A stretch of 64,000 nucleotides of DNA. Origin: an uncultured Dialister sp. (GTDB lineage: Bacteria > Bacillota > Negativicutes > Veillonellales > Dialisteraceae). Position 1 is the first letter of the stretch; every line of letters starts with the position of its first letter. Positions 55,360 through 64,000 of this stretch are shown here, piece after piece. Below the pieces are notes generated by a model. That model did not search any database. It was given only the letters and a program-made list of their open reading frames with translations, and had not been told where the DNA came from. Both the position numbers and the translations under genes were made by a program. Location: the NCBI GenBank assembly GCA_934193095.1, contig CAKPUX010000002.1, forward strand, positions 58,222 to 122,221, written 5' to 3'.

Positions 55360-55945
55360 TCATGAGAAATGAGAAATGCGAAATTAGAAATGAGAAATGG
55401 TGGTGCGGCGCATAAGAATATAGAAGCGCCGCGGAATATAGATCGTGGCGATGCCATGAGCTGACATTTCAGTCCCCAGTCCCTAGTCCCTAGTCACTAG
55501 TCACTCGGCACCACTAATCCCTAATCCCTAGCCACTAATCCCTGATTTCAAGGTTCAAGGTTCAGGGTTAGCCCGTGGGGCGTTCTGCCCCTTGATTGTT
55601 TGCGAAAGAGGGGAAGCGGGTTCTACAGGTTCAGAGGGGGTGGTGCGGCGCATAAAAATATGGAAGCGCCGCAGAGTTTTGAAGATATGGTATTCACGAA
55701 AGATGAGAAACCTGTGAACCTTTTGAACCTTCAGAACCCGTTTAACCTGTGAGGATTCATATAAAGGGAGGATGCTTATTTTCTGCGTTCAAACTTCAAA
55801 GTTCAAGGCTGTGGTGCAGCGCATAAAAATATAGAAGCGCCGCGGAGGTTTGAAACCAGCGGTTTTCTCGTATCGCACCCCTAATCCCTAGCCACTCATC
55901 CCTAGCTACCAGTCACCAGTCATCAGTCACCAGTCCACTCTCCCC
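55360..55945. repeat. Composite repeat cluster with three hairpin modules
   Basis: GAGAAAT/GCGAAAT heptamers (55363-55395), hairpin modules at 55397-55437, 55635-55675 and 55806-55848, AGTCCCT/AGTCACT heptamers (55475-55505), TAATCCC heptamers, GTTCAAG units, a GTGGGGCGTTCTGCCCC hairpin and a final AGTCACC tract (55908-55935). No gene. Confidence 0.9.
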
Positions 55946-55961
55946 ATTTCCCAAAAACGAT

Positions 55962-55990
55962 TTGACACTGCTACGTCCTCGTGCTATAGT
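55962..55990 (+). promoter_or_regulatory. Promoter of the ECF transporter T-box operon
   Basis: TTGACA (55962-55967), 17 bases, TATAGT (55985-55990); the same hexamers and spacing as the met T-box promoter. Confidence 0.88.
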
Positions 55991-55991
55991 A

Positions 55992-56250
55992 AGTTAAACA
56001 AAGAAAGCCTTGGAACAGGAAGAGTAGGATAGTGATGGCGCTTCAGGGAGCCGGCGGAGAGTGCAAGTCCGGTGCGACAGCTATGTGAATGGGCCTGGGA
56101 GGCGCAGCCCGAGCCGAAAGGGGTAGGAGCTGCCGGAGATCGCCGTTACCGATGATGAGCTGGACCTTGTGTCAAGTAGGGTGGTACCGCGGAATGTGAT
56201 CCTTTCGTCCCTTTGCTGAAAAGCAAAGGAATGAAAGGATTTTTTGTTGG
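55992..56250 (+). promoter_or_regulatory. T-box leader, probable UGG (tryptophan) specifier
   Basis: Stem I (GGAAGAGTAGG... AGTGCAAGTCCGG apical part), candidate specifier UGG at 56096-56098 in GGGCCTGGGAGG, T-box GGGTGGTACCGCGG (56179-56192), then a terminator stem ATCCTTTCGTCC...GGAATGAAAGGAT with TTTTTT (56199-56246). Specifier choice is by position and by comparison with the leader at 53567. Starvation for tryptophan would switch on the transporter. Confidence 0.85.
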
Positions 56251-56281
56251 ATGAATACGATCCTGAAAAGGGGGACATGAA

Positions 56282-57769
56282 ATGGAACAAGTGAAAGACG
56301 TATCGAAGCTTGTCTTTGTCAAAGCGCGGGGCGGACGTTTTCGCTGGCTGACGATTTCCACGCTGATGTTGGCGATCGGGATGCTGCTGCACCTGGTGTC
56401 GCCATCGGTGGCAGGCTTCACGCCGAACTGGATGATCGCAACCTATGTGGTGGCGATTCTCCTGACGAAGCCGACATACAAGCAGTGCCTTGGCATCTGC
56501 ATGGTGGCGGCACTGATGGAAGTCTTCACCAGCAAGTCGGCTTTTCCCTATGGCGACTTTGCTTCCGAATTTTTCGGCGCCTATGTGGCAGGTTTCTTTG
56601 CACACAGCGTACCGCCGATCCGGATCGGGAAATTTTCCCTCCGTCCGGCCATTGCAGGCTTCGTGACGACGATCGTTTCCGGCTTCACCTTTGTTTCCAT
56701 CCTGACGCTTGTCATGGGGATCCCGATGAAGGTGTATCTCTACGGAATGCTCCCGATGGTGGCGCTGGTCGGTGTAGGCAATGGGATCATCACGCCCTTC
56801 CTCTACTTCCCGGCGCTGCGCCTCTTCAAGTCCATGCACTACATGGCTGAGTCAGATACCGTAGACAGTGACCATTCCGGACTGTCTATCAAACAGTCTG
56901 AAGAAGGCGTCATCAGCGTAGAGCATCTGACCTACACCTATCCTTTTGCCAAAGAGCCGGCACTGAAAGATGTGTCTCTTGCGGTGCGCAAGGGGGACTT
57001 CGTCATCGTGACGGGACCGAACGGGGCAGGAAAGACCACGCTCCTCATGTCGATGGCAGGGGCGATCCCGCACTACTACGGCGGCACGATGGAAGGCATG
57101 GTCTTCACGGACGGCAAAGCCGTGACACAGCACAATATCGCAGACCTCGCCTCCTCCATCGGTGTCATCCTTTCTGACTACAAGGCGCAGATCGTCACGC
57201 TGACGGTGGGCGAGGAAATGGCATTTACGCTTGAAAACCATGGTTTCCCACCGGAAGAGATCCGCCGCCGCTCGAAAGAAGCGCTTGCGAAAGTCCACCT
57301 CGAAGGCCTTGAGGAACGCAAGGTGGCGACGCTCTCCGGCGGTCAGTGCCAGCGCCTCGTCGTCGCAGCCGTCCTTGCCGAAGAGCCGGACGTATTGGTC
57401 TTCGATGAACCGACATCCGCCCTTGATCCGGAAGGCATCCGCGAATTCTATGAAATGGTCGGCGAGCTGAACGAGAAGGAAGGCCTCACGGTCATCGTGG
57501 CAGAGCACCATCTCGAAGCCGCGCTCCCCTATGCGAAGAAATTCGTCCTCATGAATCATGGTGAAATCATCGTAAGTGGCACGCCGGAAGAAGTGATGCG
57601 CCGCATGTATACCGAACATATTTATGAAGAAGCCATCCCGGATATGTACAAGGCACAGCTCGAACTCGAGCAGGTGGGGATGACCTTCGAGAAGCCATTC
57701 CTGAATCTGGCCGATGCAGAAACCTCGGTCATTCATTCCTTTGCGAAAGGAGGAGAGAAAGATGCTTGA
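56282..57769 (+). CDS. ECF transporter S component fused to ATPase (probable tryptophan uptake)
   Basis: 495 aa. Residues about 20-190 are membrane-embedded with five or six helices and look like an ECF S component; residues about 215-460 are an ABC ATPase with GPNGAGKTTLL (near 245), LSGGQCQR (near 352) and VLVFDEPTSALDP. S and A parts are normally separate proteins. The UGG T-box suggests a TrpP-like tryptophan transporter. The next ATPase gene starts inside its last codons. Confidence 0.82.
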   Translation: MEQVKDVSKLVFVKARGGRFRWLTISTLMLAIGMLLHLVSPSVAGFTPNWMIATYVVAILLTKPTYKQCLGICMVAALMEVFTSKSAFPYGDFASEFFGAYVAGFFAHSVPPIRIGKFSLRPAIAGFVTTIVSGFTFVSILTLVMGIPMKVYLYGMLPMVALVGVGNGIITPFLYFPALRLFKSMHYMAESDTVDSDHSGLSIKQSEEGVISVEHLTYTYPFAKEPALKDVSLAVRKGDFVIVTGPNGAGKTTLLMSMAGAIPHYYGGTMEGMVFTDGKAVTQHNIADLASSIGVILSDYKAQIVTLTVGEEMAFTLENHGFPPEEIRRRSKEALAKVHLEGLEERKVATLSGGQCQRLVVAAVLAEEPDVLVFDEPTSALDPEGIREFYEMVGELNEKEGLTVIVAEHHLEAALPYAKKFVLMNHGEIIVSGTPEEVMRRMYTEHIYEEAIPDMYKAQLELEQVGMTFEKPFLNLADAETSVIHSFAKGGEKDA

Positions 57770-58580
57770 GCTGTCTCATGTGACCTTCCGCTATGCGGAA
57801 GGTCTGCCGGACGTATTGAAAGACATTTCCCTCTCCTTTGACAAGGGAGAATTCGTCGCCATCACAGGGCGAAACGGCTGCGGCAAGACGACTGTGACCC
57901 GCCTCCTGACGGGACTTGAGAAAGCAGCCTCGGGGCAGATCCTCTATCATGGGAAAGATGTGACTCGCGAAGAACCATCTGAGCGCAGCCGCTTCATCGG
58001 CTACGTCTTCCAGCAGCCGGATCGGCAGATGTTTATGCCGACGGTCCGAGAGGAGATCGCCTTCGGCCCCTATCAGCAGGGGAAACGCGGTGCGGAGCTC
58101 GAGGAAGCTGTAGCGCGCGCCATGCAGGATACCGACACCGAAGCCCTTGCGGAGGAGTATCCGCGCATCCTGTCTCGCGGCGACCAGCAGCGAGTCGCCA
58201 TCGCCTCGGCACTTGCGATGAATACCGAATATCTCGTGCTCGATGAACCGACGAGCGGACAGGACGGACGAGAAAAACAGCGCCTGATGAAACTCATGGA
58301 AAGGCTGCAGGAGAAGGGCATCACCATCATCCTTGTCACCCATGACATGGATATCGTCGCGAAAGACTGCACCCGCGTCATCGTCATCGCAGAGCATGAG
58401 ATCGCTTTCGACGGTCATCCCTCTGAGCTTTTCTCTGCGGAGAACCGTCCGGAAGACTGGGGACTTGCCTATCCGCCGGCCGTCCGTCTGGGGCGTAAGC
58501 TCCCCGGCAGTCCCTACTGCAAGGATATGAATGCGTTCTGCCGTGCATTTTATGAACTGAAAGGAGGAAAAATCGAATGA
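57762..58580 (+). CDS. ECF transporter ATPase with atypical signature motif
   Basis: 272 aa from ATG 57762 (AAAGGAGG upstream, overlapping the previous stop). Walker A GRNGCGKTT (about 36-44), Q-loop VFQQPDRQMF, Walker B EYLVLDEPTSGQD and switch VTHDMD. The ABC signature reads LSRGDQQR instead of LSGGQ(K/Q)R, a change in the motif that contacts ATP across the dimer; with the fused ATPase it would form an asymmetric pair. Confidence 0.9.
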   Translation: MLELSHVTFRYAEGLPDVLKDISLSFDKGEFVAITGRNGCGKTTVTRLLTGLEKAASGQILYHGKDVTREEPSERSRFIGYVFQQPDRQMFMPTVREEIAFGPYQQGKRGAELEEAVARAMQDTDTEALAEEYPRILSRGDQQRVAIASALAMNTEYLVLDEPTSGQDGREKQRLMKLMERLQEKGITIILVTHDMDIVAKDCTRVIVIAEHEIAFDGHPSELFSAENRPEDWGLAYPPAVRLGRKLPGSPYCKDMNAFCRAFYELKGGKIE

Positions 58581-59260
58581 GAAATCTGGTACCCTTGACC
58601 AAAATCCTTCTCACCTTCGGGACGGCCGTCTGGGCGATCGTCCTCTCTGAGCCGACAAGTCTTGCCGCCCTCTGCCTCTTTGAGCTTCTGATCCTCCTCG
58701 TGTCCGGCGAACTCATCAAGAATCTGAAAGCCCTCCTTGCTCTTGTCATCTTTGCTGCCATGCTGGGTGTGATCGAGTACATCGGCGGCGGCAGTGTGAA
58801 GGAATGTAATGTCGCGGCTCTGCGTATGCTGGGGATGACGATCATTTTCATCTATCTTCTTGGGACAGTGAAGCTGCAGGACCTCACCGCCTCCATGGTG
58901 CGCCAGCTGAAGGTGCCGTATGAATACGCTTTCATGTTCACGGCGGGGCTTCGCTTCATCCCGGACTTTATCGAAGAAAACAAAGCGGTCTCCGAAGCAC
59001 AGGCCTGCCGCGGTCTGGCAGTGAAAGGGAATTTTTTCAAGCAGGTGAAACGCTACATGTCCATCGTCCGTCCGCTCATGCTCCGTTCGCTCGGACGCAG
59101 CGAGACCATGGCACTCTCACTCGAGCTCCGCGGCTTCGGCGGCTCGAAACGTACCTTCATGGAAAGCGTCGCACCGAAAGGAAAAGATTTTGCTGTCATG
59201 GCACTGACGGTTCTCCTTACCGCTTTCGTCATCTATGGACGTGTGAAGCTGGGATTGTAG
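58577..59260 (+). CDS. ECF transporter T component
   Basis: 227 aa. Five or so membrane helices and the two coupling motifs EAQACRGL and LELRGFG that dock in the ATPases. ATGA overlap with the preceding gene. Completes the transporter operon. Confidence 0.9.
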   Translation: MRNLVPLTKILLTFGTAVWAIVLSEPTSLAALCLFELLILLVSGELIKNLKALLALVIFAAMLGVIEYIGGGSVKECNVAALRMLGMTIIFIYLLGTVKLQDLTASMVRQLKVPYEYAFMFTAGLRFIPDFIEENKAVSEAQACRGLAVKGNFFKQVKRYMSIVRPLMLRSLGRSETMALSLELRGFGGSKRTFMESVAPKGKDFAVMALTVLLTAFVIYGRVKLGL

Positions 59261-59405
59261 TGTGGCTGGCGGACTGGTGACTGATAGCTGGTGACTAGGA
59301 ATTAAAAATAAGAAACTGGCGTTCGCGCGTCATCCTGAGCGGAGTGAAATGTCGGATGTTTAAAAATATAAAGGTAGAACAGTGAGAACTGAGCCGAAGG
59401 ATCTG
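59258..59405. repeat. Repeats after the ECF operon
   Basis: Short GTGACTG/GTGGCTG tract at the stop codon, then GTCATCCTGAGCGGAGTGAA...GCCGAAGGATCT (59332-59402), the inverse of the insert inside the repeat at 49860-49950. Confidence 0.75.
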
Positions 59406-59443
59406 GGAAAAACGCTGATTCAATCGCAGAATCAGCGTTTTCC
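59406..59443. repeat. Collapsed copy of the palindromic MITE-like element
   Basis: 38 bp: GGAAAAACGCTGATTC, short loop, GAATCAGCGTTTTCC. Only the termini remain. Confidence 0.75.
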
Positions 59444-59512
59444 TAAAGTAATCCAACACGCCTCTCTTTAGGAAGGAGGGGCTCGAAAGGCAGAGGTTGC
59501 CTTCGCATTACG

Positions 59513-59550
59513 CCATGAAAAAAGAGCGCCTAAGCGCTCTTTTTTCATGG
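59513..59550. terminator. Bidirectional palindromic terminator
   Basis: CCATGAAAAAAGAGCGC, CTAA, GCGCTCTTTTTTCATGG: perfect 17-base arms. Ends the hicAB operon on the minus strand. Confidence 0.92.
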
Positions 59551-59552
59551 TG

Positions 59553-59939
59553 TCAGATGATATTCAGCTTTCTCATCAGTGCGTCTTGCAGTACCTGACT
59601 GAAATTCACATGGGCGGTCAAAGCCTTATCGTTTAGCCATGCGGGGATGGTGAGTGTCTTCTTGACAGAGCGGCTGAACTGGTTCGGGTCAAAGTCTGCC
59701 GTTGCCAAAGCGAGACACGTGTTTGGCTCTGTAAGATGGACATTCTCTAAGCGGGACGCAGCAGGAATTTTGATTTCTTCTTTCACGTAATCGGTCAGAT
59801 GGCAGCGGATTGCGTCAGAAGCATTCTCCATAAGTTCCGTCAAATTATCTCCATCGGTGAAGCAACCTGGGAGGTCGGGAAATTCCGCCCATATACCGTC
59901 CGAATCATTGTGGATGATCATAGGATAGGTCAGTTTCAT
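59553..59939 (-). CDS. hicB: HicB-type antitoxin
   Basis: 128 aa from ATG 59939 (AAGGAG upstream). The RNase H-like HicB fold is seen in MIIHNDSDGIWAEFPDLPGCFTDGDNLTELMENA; the C-terminal part (KTLTIPAWLNDKALTAHVNFSQVLQDALMRKL) is a ribbon-helix-helix DNA-binding tail. Follows hicA by 14 bases; represses the operon in this family. Confidence 0.93.
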   Translation of the reverse strand: MKLTYPMIIHNDSDGIWAEFPDLPGCFTDGDNLTELMENASDAIRCHLTDYVKEEIKIPAASRLENVHLTEPNTCLALATADFDPNQFSRSVKKTLTIPAWLNDKALTAHVNFSQVLQDALMRKLNII

Positions 59940-59953
59940 GACTATCAGCTCCT

Positions 59954-60145
59954 TCACTTTTTTAGACCTGTAACCTTCATGATTTTCATGAAAAGTCCTG
60001 TTGGTAAATCCTTATTGTGGTAGGGAATGGTGATCGTTTGAGTGCCCTTTTTATATTTCTGGTGGCTACCGCCATTGGACGGCACATATTCCCAGCCATC
60101 TTTCTCAAGTAATCGAATCAGATCTTTTGGCTTCATGGTCGGCAT
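59954..60145 (-). CDS. hicA: HicA-type toxin (mRNA interferase)
   Basis: 63 aa. MKPKDLIRLLEKDGWEYVPSNGGSHQKYKKG holds the dsRBD-like fold with the catalytic His in GSHQKY. ITIPYHNKDLPTGLFMKIMK is the standard end. Toxin gene first, antitoxin second, the usual hicAB order. Confidence 0.93.
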   Translation of the reverse strand: MPTMKPKDLIRLLEKDGWEYVPSNGGSHQKYKKGTQTITIPYHNKDLPTGLFMKIMKVTGLKK

Positions 60146-60170
60146 AGCGGCACCTCTTTCCTCTATTTAT

Positions 60171-60198
60171 ATTATAGCACGTGTATACGTGCTTGCAA
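60171..60198 (-). promoter_or_regulatory. hicAB promoter with an operator palindrome as its spacer
   Basis: Minus strand: TTGCAA, a 16-base spacer, TATAAT. The whole spacer is the inverted repeat GCACGT-ATAC-ACGTGC (60177-60192), so a bound repressor would sit between the -35 and -10. Confidence 0.82.
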
Positions 60199-60244
60199 GC
60201 GCCTGGAAACATAAAAATTCACGGTAGGGTGCGCTTCCTTCATA

Positions 60245-60253
60245 TGATATAAT
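60245..60253 (+). promoter_or_regulatory. Possible extended -10 promoter for lepA
   Basis: TGATATAAT about 100 bases before lepA; no clear -35. Confidence 0.4.
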
Positions 60254-60349
60254 AATACCGATAACTACGTATATGTCACGTCTACGGGTGGGGAGTGATT
60301 TCTATGAATGACATCCACCGCCTACTTTCCCAAAAACTAAGGAGAACCC

Positions 60350-62146
60350 ATGGATACAGAGCACATCAGAAATTTTTCCATCATCGCCCACATTGACCAC
60401 GGCAAGTCCACACTGGCGGACCGCCTGATCGAGATCACCGGGACAGTGCAGAAGCGCGACATGGAGGCGCAGATCTTAGACACGATGGAGCTGGAGCGTG
60501 AGCGCGGCATCACCATCAAAGAACAGTCGGTGCGCCTGAACTACACGTATGAGGACGGCGAAACCTACGAGCTGAACCTCATCGATACCCCAGGGCATGT
60601 CGATTTCAACTATGAAGTCTCGCGTTCCCTTTCTGCCTGCGAAGGCGCGATCCTCATCATCGATGCGACGCAGGGCGTACAGGCGCAGACGCTTGCCAAT
60701 GTATATCTTGCGCTCGACCATGATCTGGAGATCATCCCTGTCATCAACAAAGTCGACCTCCCGAGCGCAGACGTGGAGCGCGTAAAGACGGAAGTCGAGA
60801 ATGTCATCGGCCTTGACATGTCGGAGGCGATCCCCGTCTCCGCCAAGACTGGGCAGAATGTCGAAGAAGTCTTGAAGCGTATCGTCGAGCAGGTGCCGCC
60901 TCCGGAAGACCATTCGAAAGCGCCGCTTCGCTGCCTCATTTTCGACTCGATTTTCGACTCCTACAAGGGTGCGATCGCCTATGTCCGTGTGAAGGATGGG
61001 GAGATCCGTGCGGGGATGAATATCCGCATGATGGCCTCCGGCAAGGTCTACACCGTGACGGAAGTCGGCTATTTCTCGCCCTTCCCGAAGCCCTGCGACG
61101 TCCTCACCTGCGGCTCAGTTGGCTACGTGGCAGCCAGCATCAAGAATGTCTCCGACTGCGAGGTAGGGGATACCATCACGACCGAAGAGGGCGGCGCCAG
61201 CGAAGCACTGCCGGGCTACCGCAAGGCACTTCCGATGGTTTTCTGCGGTCTCTACCCGATCGAGAGCAAGGACTATGACAACCTGAAAGTGGCTCTTGAA
61301 AAGCTGCAGCTGAATGATGCGGCGCTCGAATACGTGCCGGAAACCTCTCAGGCACTAGGCTTCGGCTTCCGCTGCGGCTTCCTGGGACTGCTTCACATGG
61401 ACGTCGTGCAGGAACGCCTCGAGCGTGAGTACCACTTGAAGCTCATCACCACCGCACCTTCGGTCATTTATCACGTCTACAAGACCGACGGCACGATGGT
61501 ACCTGTGGACAATCCGGCGGAGCTCCCTCCGATGACCAAGATCGAGCATATCGAAGAGCCTGTCGCAAAGGTAGAGATTCTCGTCCCCTCTGATATGGTA
61601 GGGAATGTCATGGAGCTTGTGCAGAATCGCCGCGGCGTCTTCCAGACGATGACCTACCTCGATGAGACACGTGTCGACCTTTCCTATACCATCCCACTCT
61701 CGGAGATCATTTTCGACTTCTTCGATAAGCTGAAATCCTCCACTAAGGGCTATGCCTCCCTCGACTACCAGCTCTCCGGCTACCAGAAGACCGACGCCGT
61801 GAAGCTCGACATTCTTCTGAATGGTGATCTCATCGATGCCCTCTCCATCATCGTCCACCGAAGCAACGCCGCAGCCCGCGGCCGCACTCTCGCGCAGAAA
61901 CTGAAAGACATCATCCCGCGCCAGCAGTTCGAGGTGCCGATCCAAGCGGCTGTCGGAAGCAAGATCATCGCCCGAGAGACCATCAAAGCCTATAAGAAGG
62001 ACGTCCTTGCCAAATGCTATGGCGGCGACGTCTCCCGTAAGAAAAAACTGCTCGAAAAGCAGAAGGAAGGCAAGAAGCGCATGAAACAGGTCGGCAGCGT
62101 AGAGATCCCGCAGGAAGCCTTCATGGCGGTATTGAAAGATGACTGA
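60350..62146 (+). CDS. lepA: Elongation factor 4 (LepA)
   Basis: 598 aa GTPase: [15 protein letters not shown] (P loop), [29 protein letters not shown], then domains II, III and the LepA-specific C-terminal domain ending [24 protein letters not shown] sequence. It rescues stalled ribosomes. AAGGAG upstream. hemW follows on the same strand, as in many Firmicutes. Confidence 0.97.
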   Translation: MDTEHIRNFSIIAHIDHGKSTLADRLIEITGTVQKRDMEAQILDTMELERERGITIKEQSVRLNYTYEDGETYELNLIDTPGHVDFNYEVSRSLSACEGAILIIDATQGVQAQTLANVYLALDHDLEIIPVINKVDLPSADVERVKTEVENVIGLDMSEAIPVSAKTGQNVEEVLKRIVEQVPPPEDHSKAPLRCLIFDSIFDSYKGAIAYVRVKDGEIRAGMNIRMMASGKVYTVTEVGYFSPFPKPCDVLTCGSVGYVAASIKNVSDCEVGDTITTEEGGASEALPGYRKALPMVFCGLYPIESKDYDNLKVALEKLQLNDAALEYVPETSQALGFGFRCGFLGLLHMDVVQERLEREYHLKLITTAPSVIYHVYKTDGTMVPVDNPAELPPMTKIEHIEEPVAKVEILVPSDMVGNVMELVQNRRGVFQTMTYLDETRVDLSYTIPLSEIIFDFFDKLKSSTKGYASLDYQLSGYQKTDAVKLDILLNGDLIDALSIIVHRSNAAARGRTLAQKLKDIIPRQQFEVPIQAAVGSKIIARETIKAYKKDVLAKCYGGDVSRKKKLLEKQKEGKKRMKQVGSVEIPQEAFMAVLKDD

Positions 62147-62154
62147 TGGGCGCG

Positions 62155-62345
62155 TGGTTTAGTTCAAGCGAAAGAAGTTCATTGGGTTTTATAGGTTCTA
62201 AAGGTTCTAAAGGTTCTAAAGGTTCAACGGGGGTGGTGCGGCGCATAAAAATCAGAAGCGCCGCGAAGTATAAATAGGGTGAGGTCCGAAGATGGCATTT
62301 AATCAGCGTTTCCCTAGCTACCAGTCACCAGTCACTAGTCACTTT
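62155..62345. repeat. Composite repeats between lepA and hemW
   Basis: GGTTCTAAA units of exactly 9 bases (62193-62228, four copies), forward GCGGCGC hairpin module (62230-62272), one half of the MITE-like terminus (TTTAATCAGCGTTTCC at 62298-62313) joined directly to AGTCACC heptamers (62320-62344). Confidence 0.85.
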
Positions 62346-62390
62346 CAATCCCCGCTTTCACCTCAAACCTCAAAGGAGGACACGGATAAA

Positions 62391-63569
62391 GTGCCGCATG
62401 AAACAAATTATGAAAAAGAGCGCTGCGAGATAGTCTGCGCTCCCCTCGGCCTATATATCCATATTCCTTTTTGCAGAAGCCGCTGTGATTACTGCGGCTT
62501 CTATTCGATTGGACGAAAGCCCACCGACCGCTACATTGATGCACTTACCAAGGAAATGGATCTCAAAAGCCCGGACTTTGAGGACCGCCTTTGCGATACC
62601 GTCTATCTGGGCGGTGGCACCCCCTCTTCGCTCTCCGAAGCGCAGCTCACAAGACTGATGAAGACGCTCTCTCAGCATTTCCGCATTTCTGACACGGCAG
62701 AGATCACCATGGAGATGAATCCCTGCGACATGAGCGAGGACTATCTCAAGAATGCCATGCGCGCCGGCGTGAACCGCATTTCCATCGGCGTCCAGGAAAA
62801 GCACGATCACCTGCTTTCTGCCATTGGTCGCCGGCACACCGCCAAAGAAGCAGAAACAGCCGTGAAGCGTGCGTATCGGATGGGCTTTCATAATCTCAGC
62901 CTCGACCTCATGTACGAGCTTCCCGGCCAGACTGTGAAAGACTTCGAAGCGAGCCTTCGCTGGGCGGTCCATCTTCCCGTGAATCACATGTCCATCTATA
63001 GTCTCATTCTCGAAGACGGTACGCGCATGGCGCAGCTTGCTGAGAGGGGCCAGCTCGCCCGCCCCAGCGAAGAAGAAAGCTGGGCCATGTATCAGGCCAT
63101 GTGCCGCATTCTTCCCGTCTATGGCTTTGAGCGCTACGAGATCTCCAGCTTTGCCAGGAAAGGCTGCCGCTCGCGGCATAATCAAAAATACTGGGAGCTT
63201 TCTGACTACCTCGGCCTTGGTCCCGCCGCCTGCTCCCGCATCGGATGCACACGCACAGAGAACACCCCCGGCGTGCGCCTCTACGAAAAAGAACTCCTCA
63301 CCGGCCATCCGCCTAAGCAGGAAGTGGAAACGCTCTCTGCTACTGACGAAATGGAAGAATACTGCTTCCTCCACCTTCGCATGAAAGAAGGCATCCCGCT
63401 GGATGGTTTCCGGAAAAGATATGGAGCGGACATCACGCACTGGTATGGAGACGCCGTCAAGATGCTGAAAGAGAAAAAACTTCTCAAAGAAGAGGCCGGT
63501 CATCTCTTCCTGACCTATCACGGCGCCGCTCTCGGAAATTTTGTATTCGAACAGTTTTTGCTGGACTGA
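62391..63569 (+). CDS. hemW: HemW, radical-SAM heme chaperone-like protein
   Basis: 392 aa. The start is GTG 62391, with AAAGGAGG about 11 bases upstream; the frame is open to 62292 but that part is translated repeat DNA (YQSPVTSHF). CRSRCDYCGF carries the CxxxCxxC cluster Cys plus the extra aromatic Cys of HemW; GGGTPSSL and SIGVQ follow, and a C-terminal HemN-like domain ends the protein. Related to HemN but without its N-terminal trip-wire. Confidence 0.92.
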   Translation: MPHETNYEKERCEIVCAPLGLYIHIPFCRSRCDYCGFYSIGRKPTDRYIDALTKEMDLKSPDFEDRLCDTVYLGGGTPSSLSEAQLTRLMKTLSQHFRISDTAEITMEMNPCDMSEDYLKNAMRAGVNRISIGVQEKHDHLLSAIGRRHTAKEAETAVKRAYRMGFHNLSLDLMYELPGQTVKDFEASLRWAVHLPVNHMSIYSLILEDGTRMAQLAERGQLARPSEEESWAMYQAMCRILPVYGFERYEISSFARKGCRSRHNQKYWELSDYLGLGPAACSRIGCTRTENTPGVRLYEKELLTGHPPKQEVETLSATDEMEEYCFLHLRMKEGIPLDGFRKRYGADITHWYGDAVKMLKEKKLLKEEAGHLFLTYHGAALGNFVFEQFLLD

Positions 63570-63590
63570 GCTCATCACTTTTGGCACACA

Positions 63591-63639
63591 AAGGAGCTGT
63601 GAAGAAATGAATCCTCATTTCTTCACAGCCCCTTTTTAC
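63591..63639 (+). terminator. Terminator of lepA-hemW
   Basis: GCTGTGAAGAAATGA pairs with TCATTTCTTCACAGC, then CCCTTTTT. Confidence 0.9.
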
Positions 63640-63645
63640 TTTGCT

Positions 63646-64000
63646 TTATTTGGTTCAGGGTTAGCCCCTGGGGCGGCTCGCCCCTTGATTACGTTTGAAA
63701 GCTTCGATTGAATGAGAAATTAGAAATGAGAAATGCGAAATGGTGGTGCGGCGCATAAAAACATGGAAGCGCCGCGAAGTATAAATAATGGTGATGCCAT
63801 GAGCTGGCATGCCAGTCACCAGTCACTAGTCACCAGTTACTTGCGGCTCCTAGTCCCCAATCCCCAATCCCTAATCCCTAGCCACTCATCCCTGCTTTCA
63901 AACTTCAGGGTTCAGGGCTCTCATGGCGGCTTCGCCGCCTTTTTTAGAAGATGGTATTCTCGTATCGCAGCCTTCCCCTCTAGGGGAAGGTGCCCCGCAG
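63646..64000. repeat. Composite repeats at the right edge
   Basis: GGTTCAGGGTTAG, GGGGCGGCTCGCCCC hairpin and GAAATTA/GAAATGC heptamers in the same order as after fabH. Then the forward GCGGCGC hairpin module (63742-63780), AGTCACC and TAATCCC heptamers (63812-63890), and a CTTCCCCTCTAGGGGAAGGTG segment (63974-63996) shared with 44085. No gene to the end. Confidence 0.9.

Noticed and set aside
62292..62390. 33-residue N-terminal extension of HemW
   Set aside because: Encoded by repeat tracts; a strong ribosome site precedes the GTG at 62391.

Overview
The window looks like a chromosome segment of a low-to-mid GC Firmicute. The best guess is a Gram-negative-staining member of the Negativicutes (Veillonellaceae/Dialister-like). 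This is inferred from the gene set (FapR-governed fatty acid cluster, HrcA/CIRCE heat-shock operon, T-box leaders, ECF transporter, RicT, free-standing MetH reactivation protein) and from intergenic DNA packed with short repeats. No rRNA, tRNA gene or CRISPR array was recognised.

Layout. 1-3.0 kb: the end of an upstream gene and a YhaN-like SMC-type ATPase. 3.1-14.2 kb: an accessory, partly decayed region. It holds a possible structured RNA, a class II Fic protein, a four-gene unit (Cys-rich protein, HipA-fold kinase, calcineurin-like phosphoesterase, helical-repeat protein), a stand-alone exonuclease VII large-subunit-like gene, a frameshifted XRE regulator fused by deletion to a headless serine recombinase, a SAP-domain protein, and a relic of a type I R-M methylase. 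14.2-23.1 kb: nitronate monooxygenase/FabK-like gene, then fapR-plsX-fabH-fabD-fabG-acpP-fabF-rnc. 23.1-23.6 kb: a ParD/RelE-type toxin-antitoxin pair. 24.3-29.3 kb: CIRCE-hrcA-grpE-dnaK-dnaJ. 29.6-35.5 kb: an island with a resolvase, two DNA methyltransferase genes and a GIY-YIG plus DEAD-box helicase restriction protein. 35.7-43.8 kb: housekeeping genes (holB, ricT, a tRNA-adenine methylase, rsmI, metG, tatD, rpsF-ssb-rpsR). 44.2-48.8 kb: a DASS-type transporter, thrC and a VTT-domain membrane protein. 48.9-53.9 kb (minus strand): a methionine operon (MetH reactivation protein, metH, metF) behind a T-box leader with a probable AUG specifier. 54.0-59.3 kb: a ThrE-type exporter, then a T-box leader with a probable UGG specifier in front of an ECF transporter whose S component and one ATPase are fused, pointing to tryptophan uptake. 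59.5-60.2 kb: hicAB. 60.3-63.6 kb: lepA and hemW.

What stands out. (1) A compact restriction-modification module with two unlike methylase proteins and a GIY-YIG/helicase effector; the second methylase has an AT-rich centre that looks like a swapped target-recognition domain. (2) A kinase-phosphatase accessory operon and a solo XseA-like gene that may be uncharacterised defence or stress systems. (3) Nearly every core-gene intergenic space from about 17 kb onward is a mosaic of short modules: a GCGGCGC...GCGCCGC hairpin in about 16 copies, plus tandem tracts with a period of 7 bases made from several unrelated heptamers, and 9-base tracts. (4) A separate palindromic MITE-like family of about 160 bp, with full and collapsed copies.
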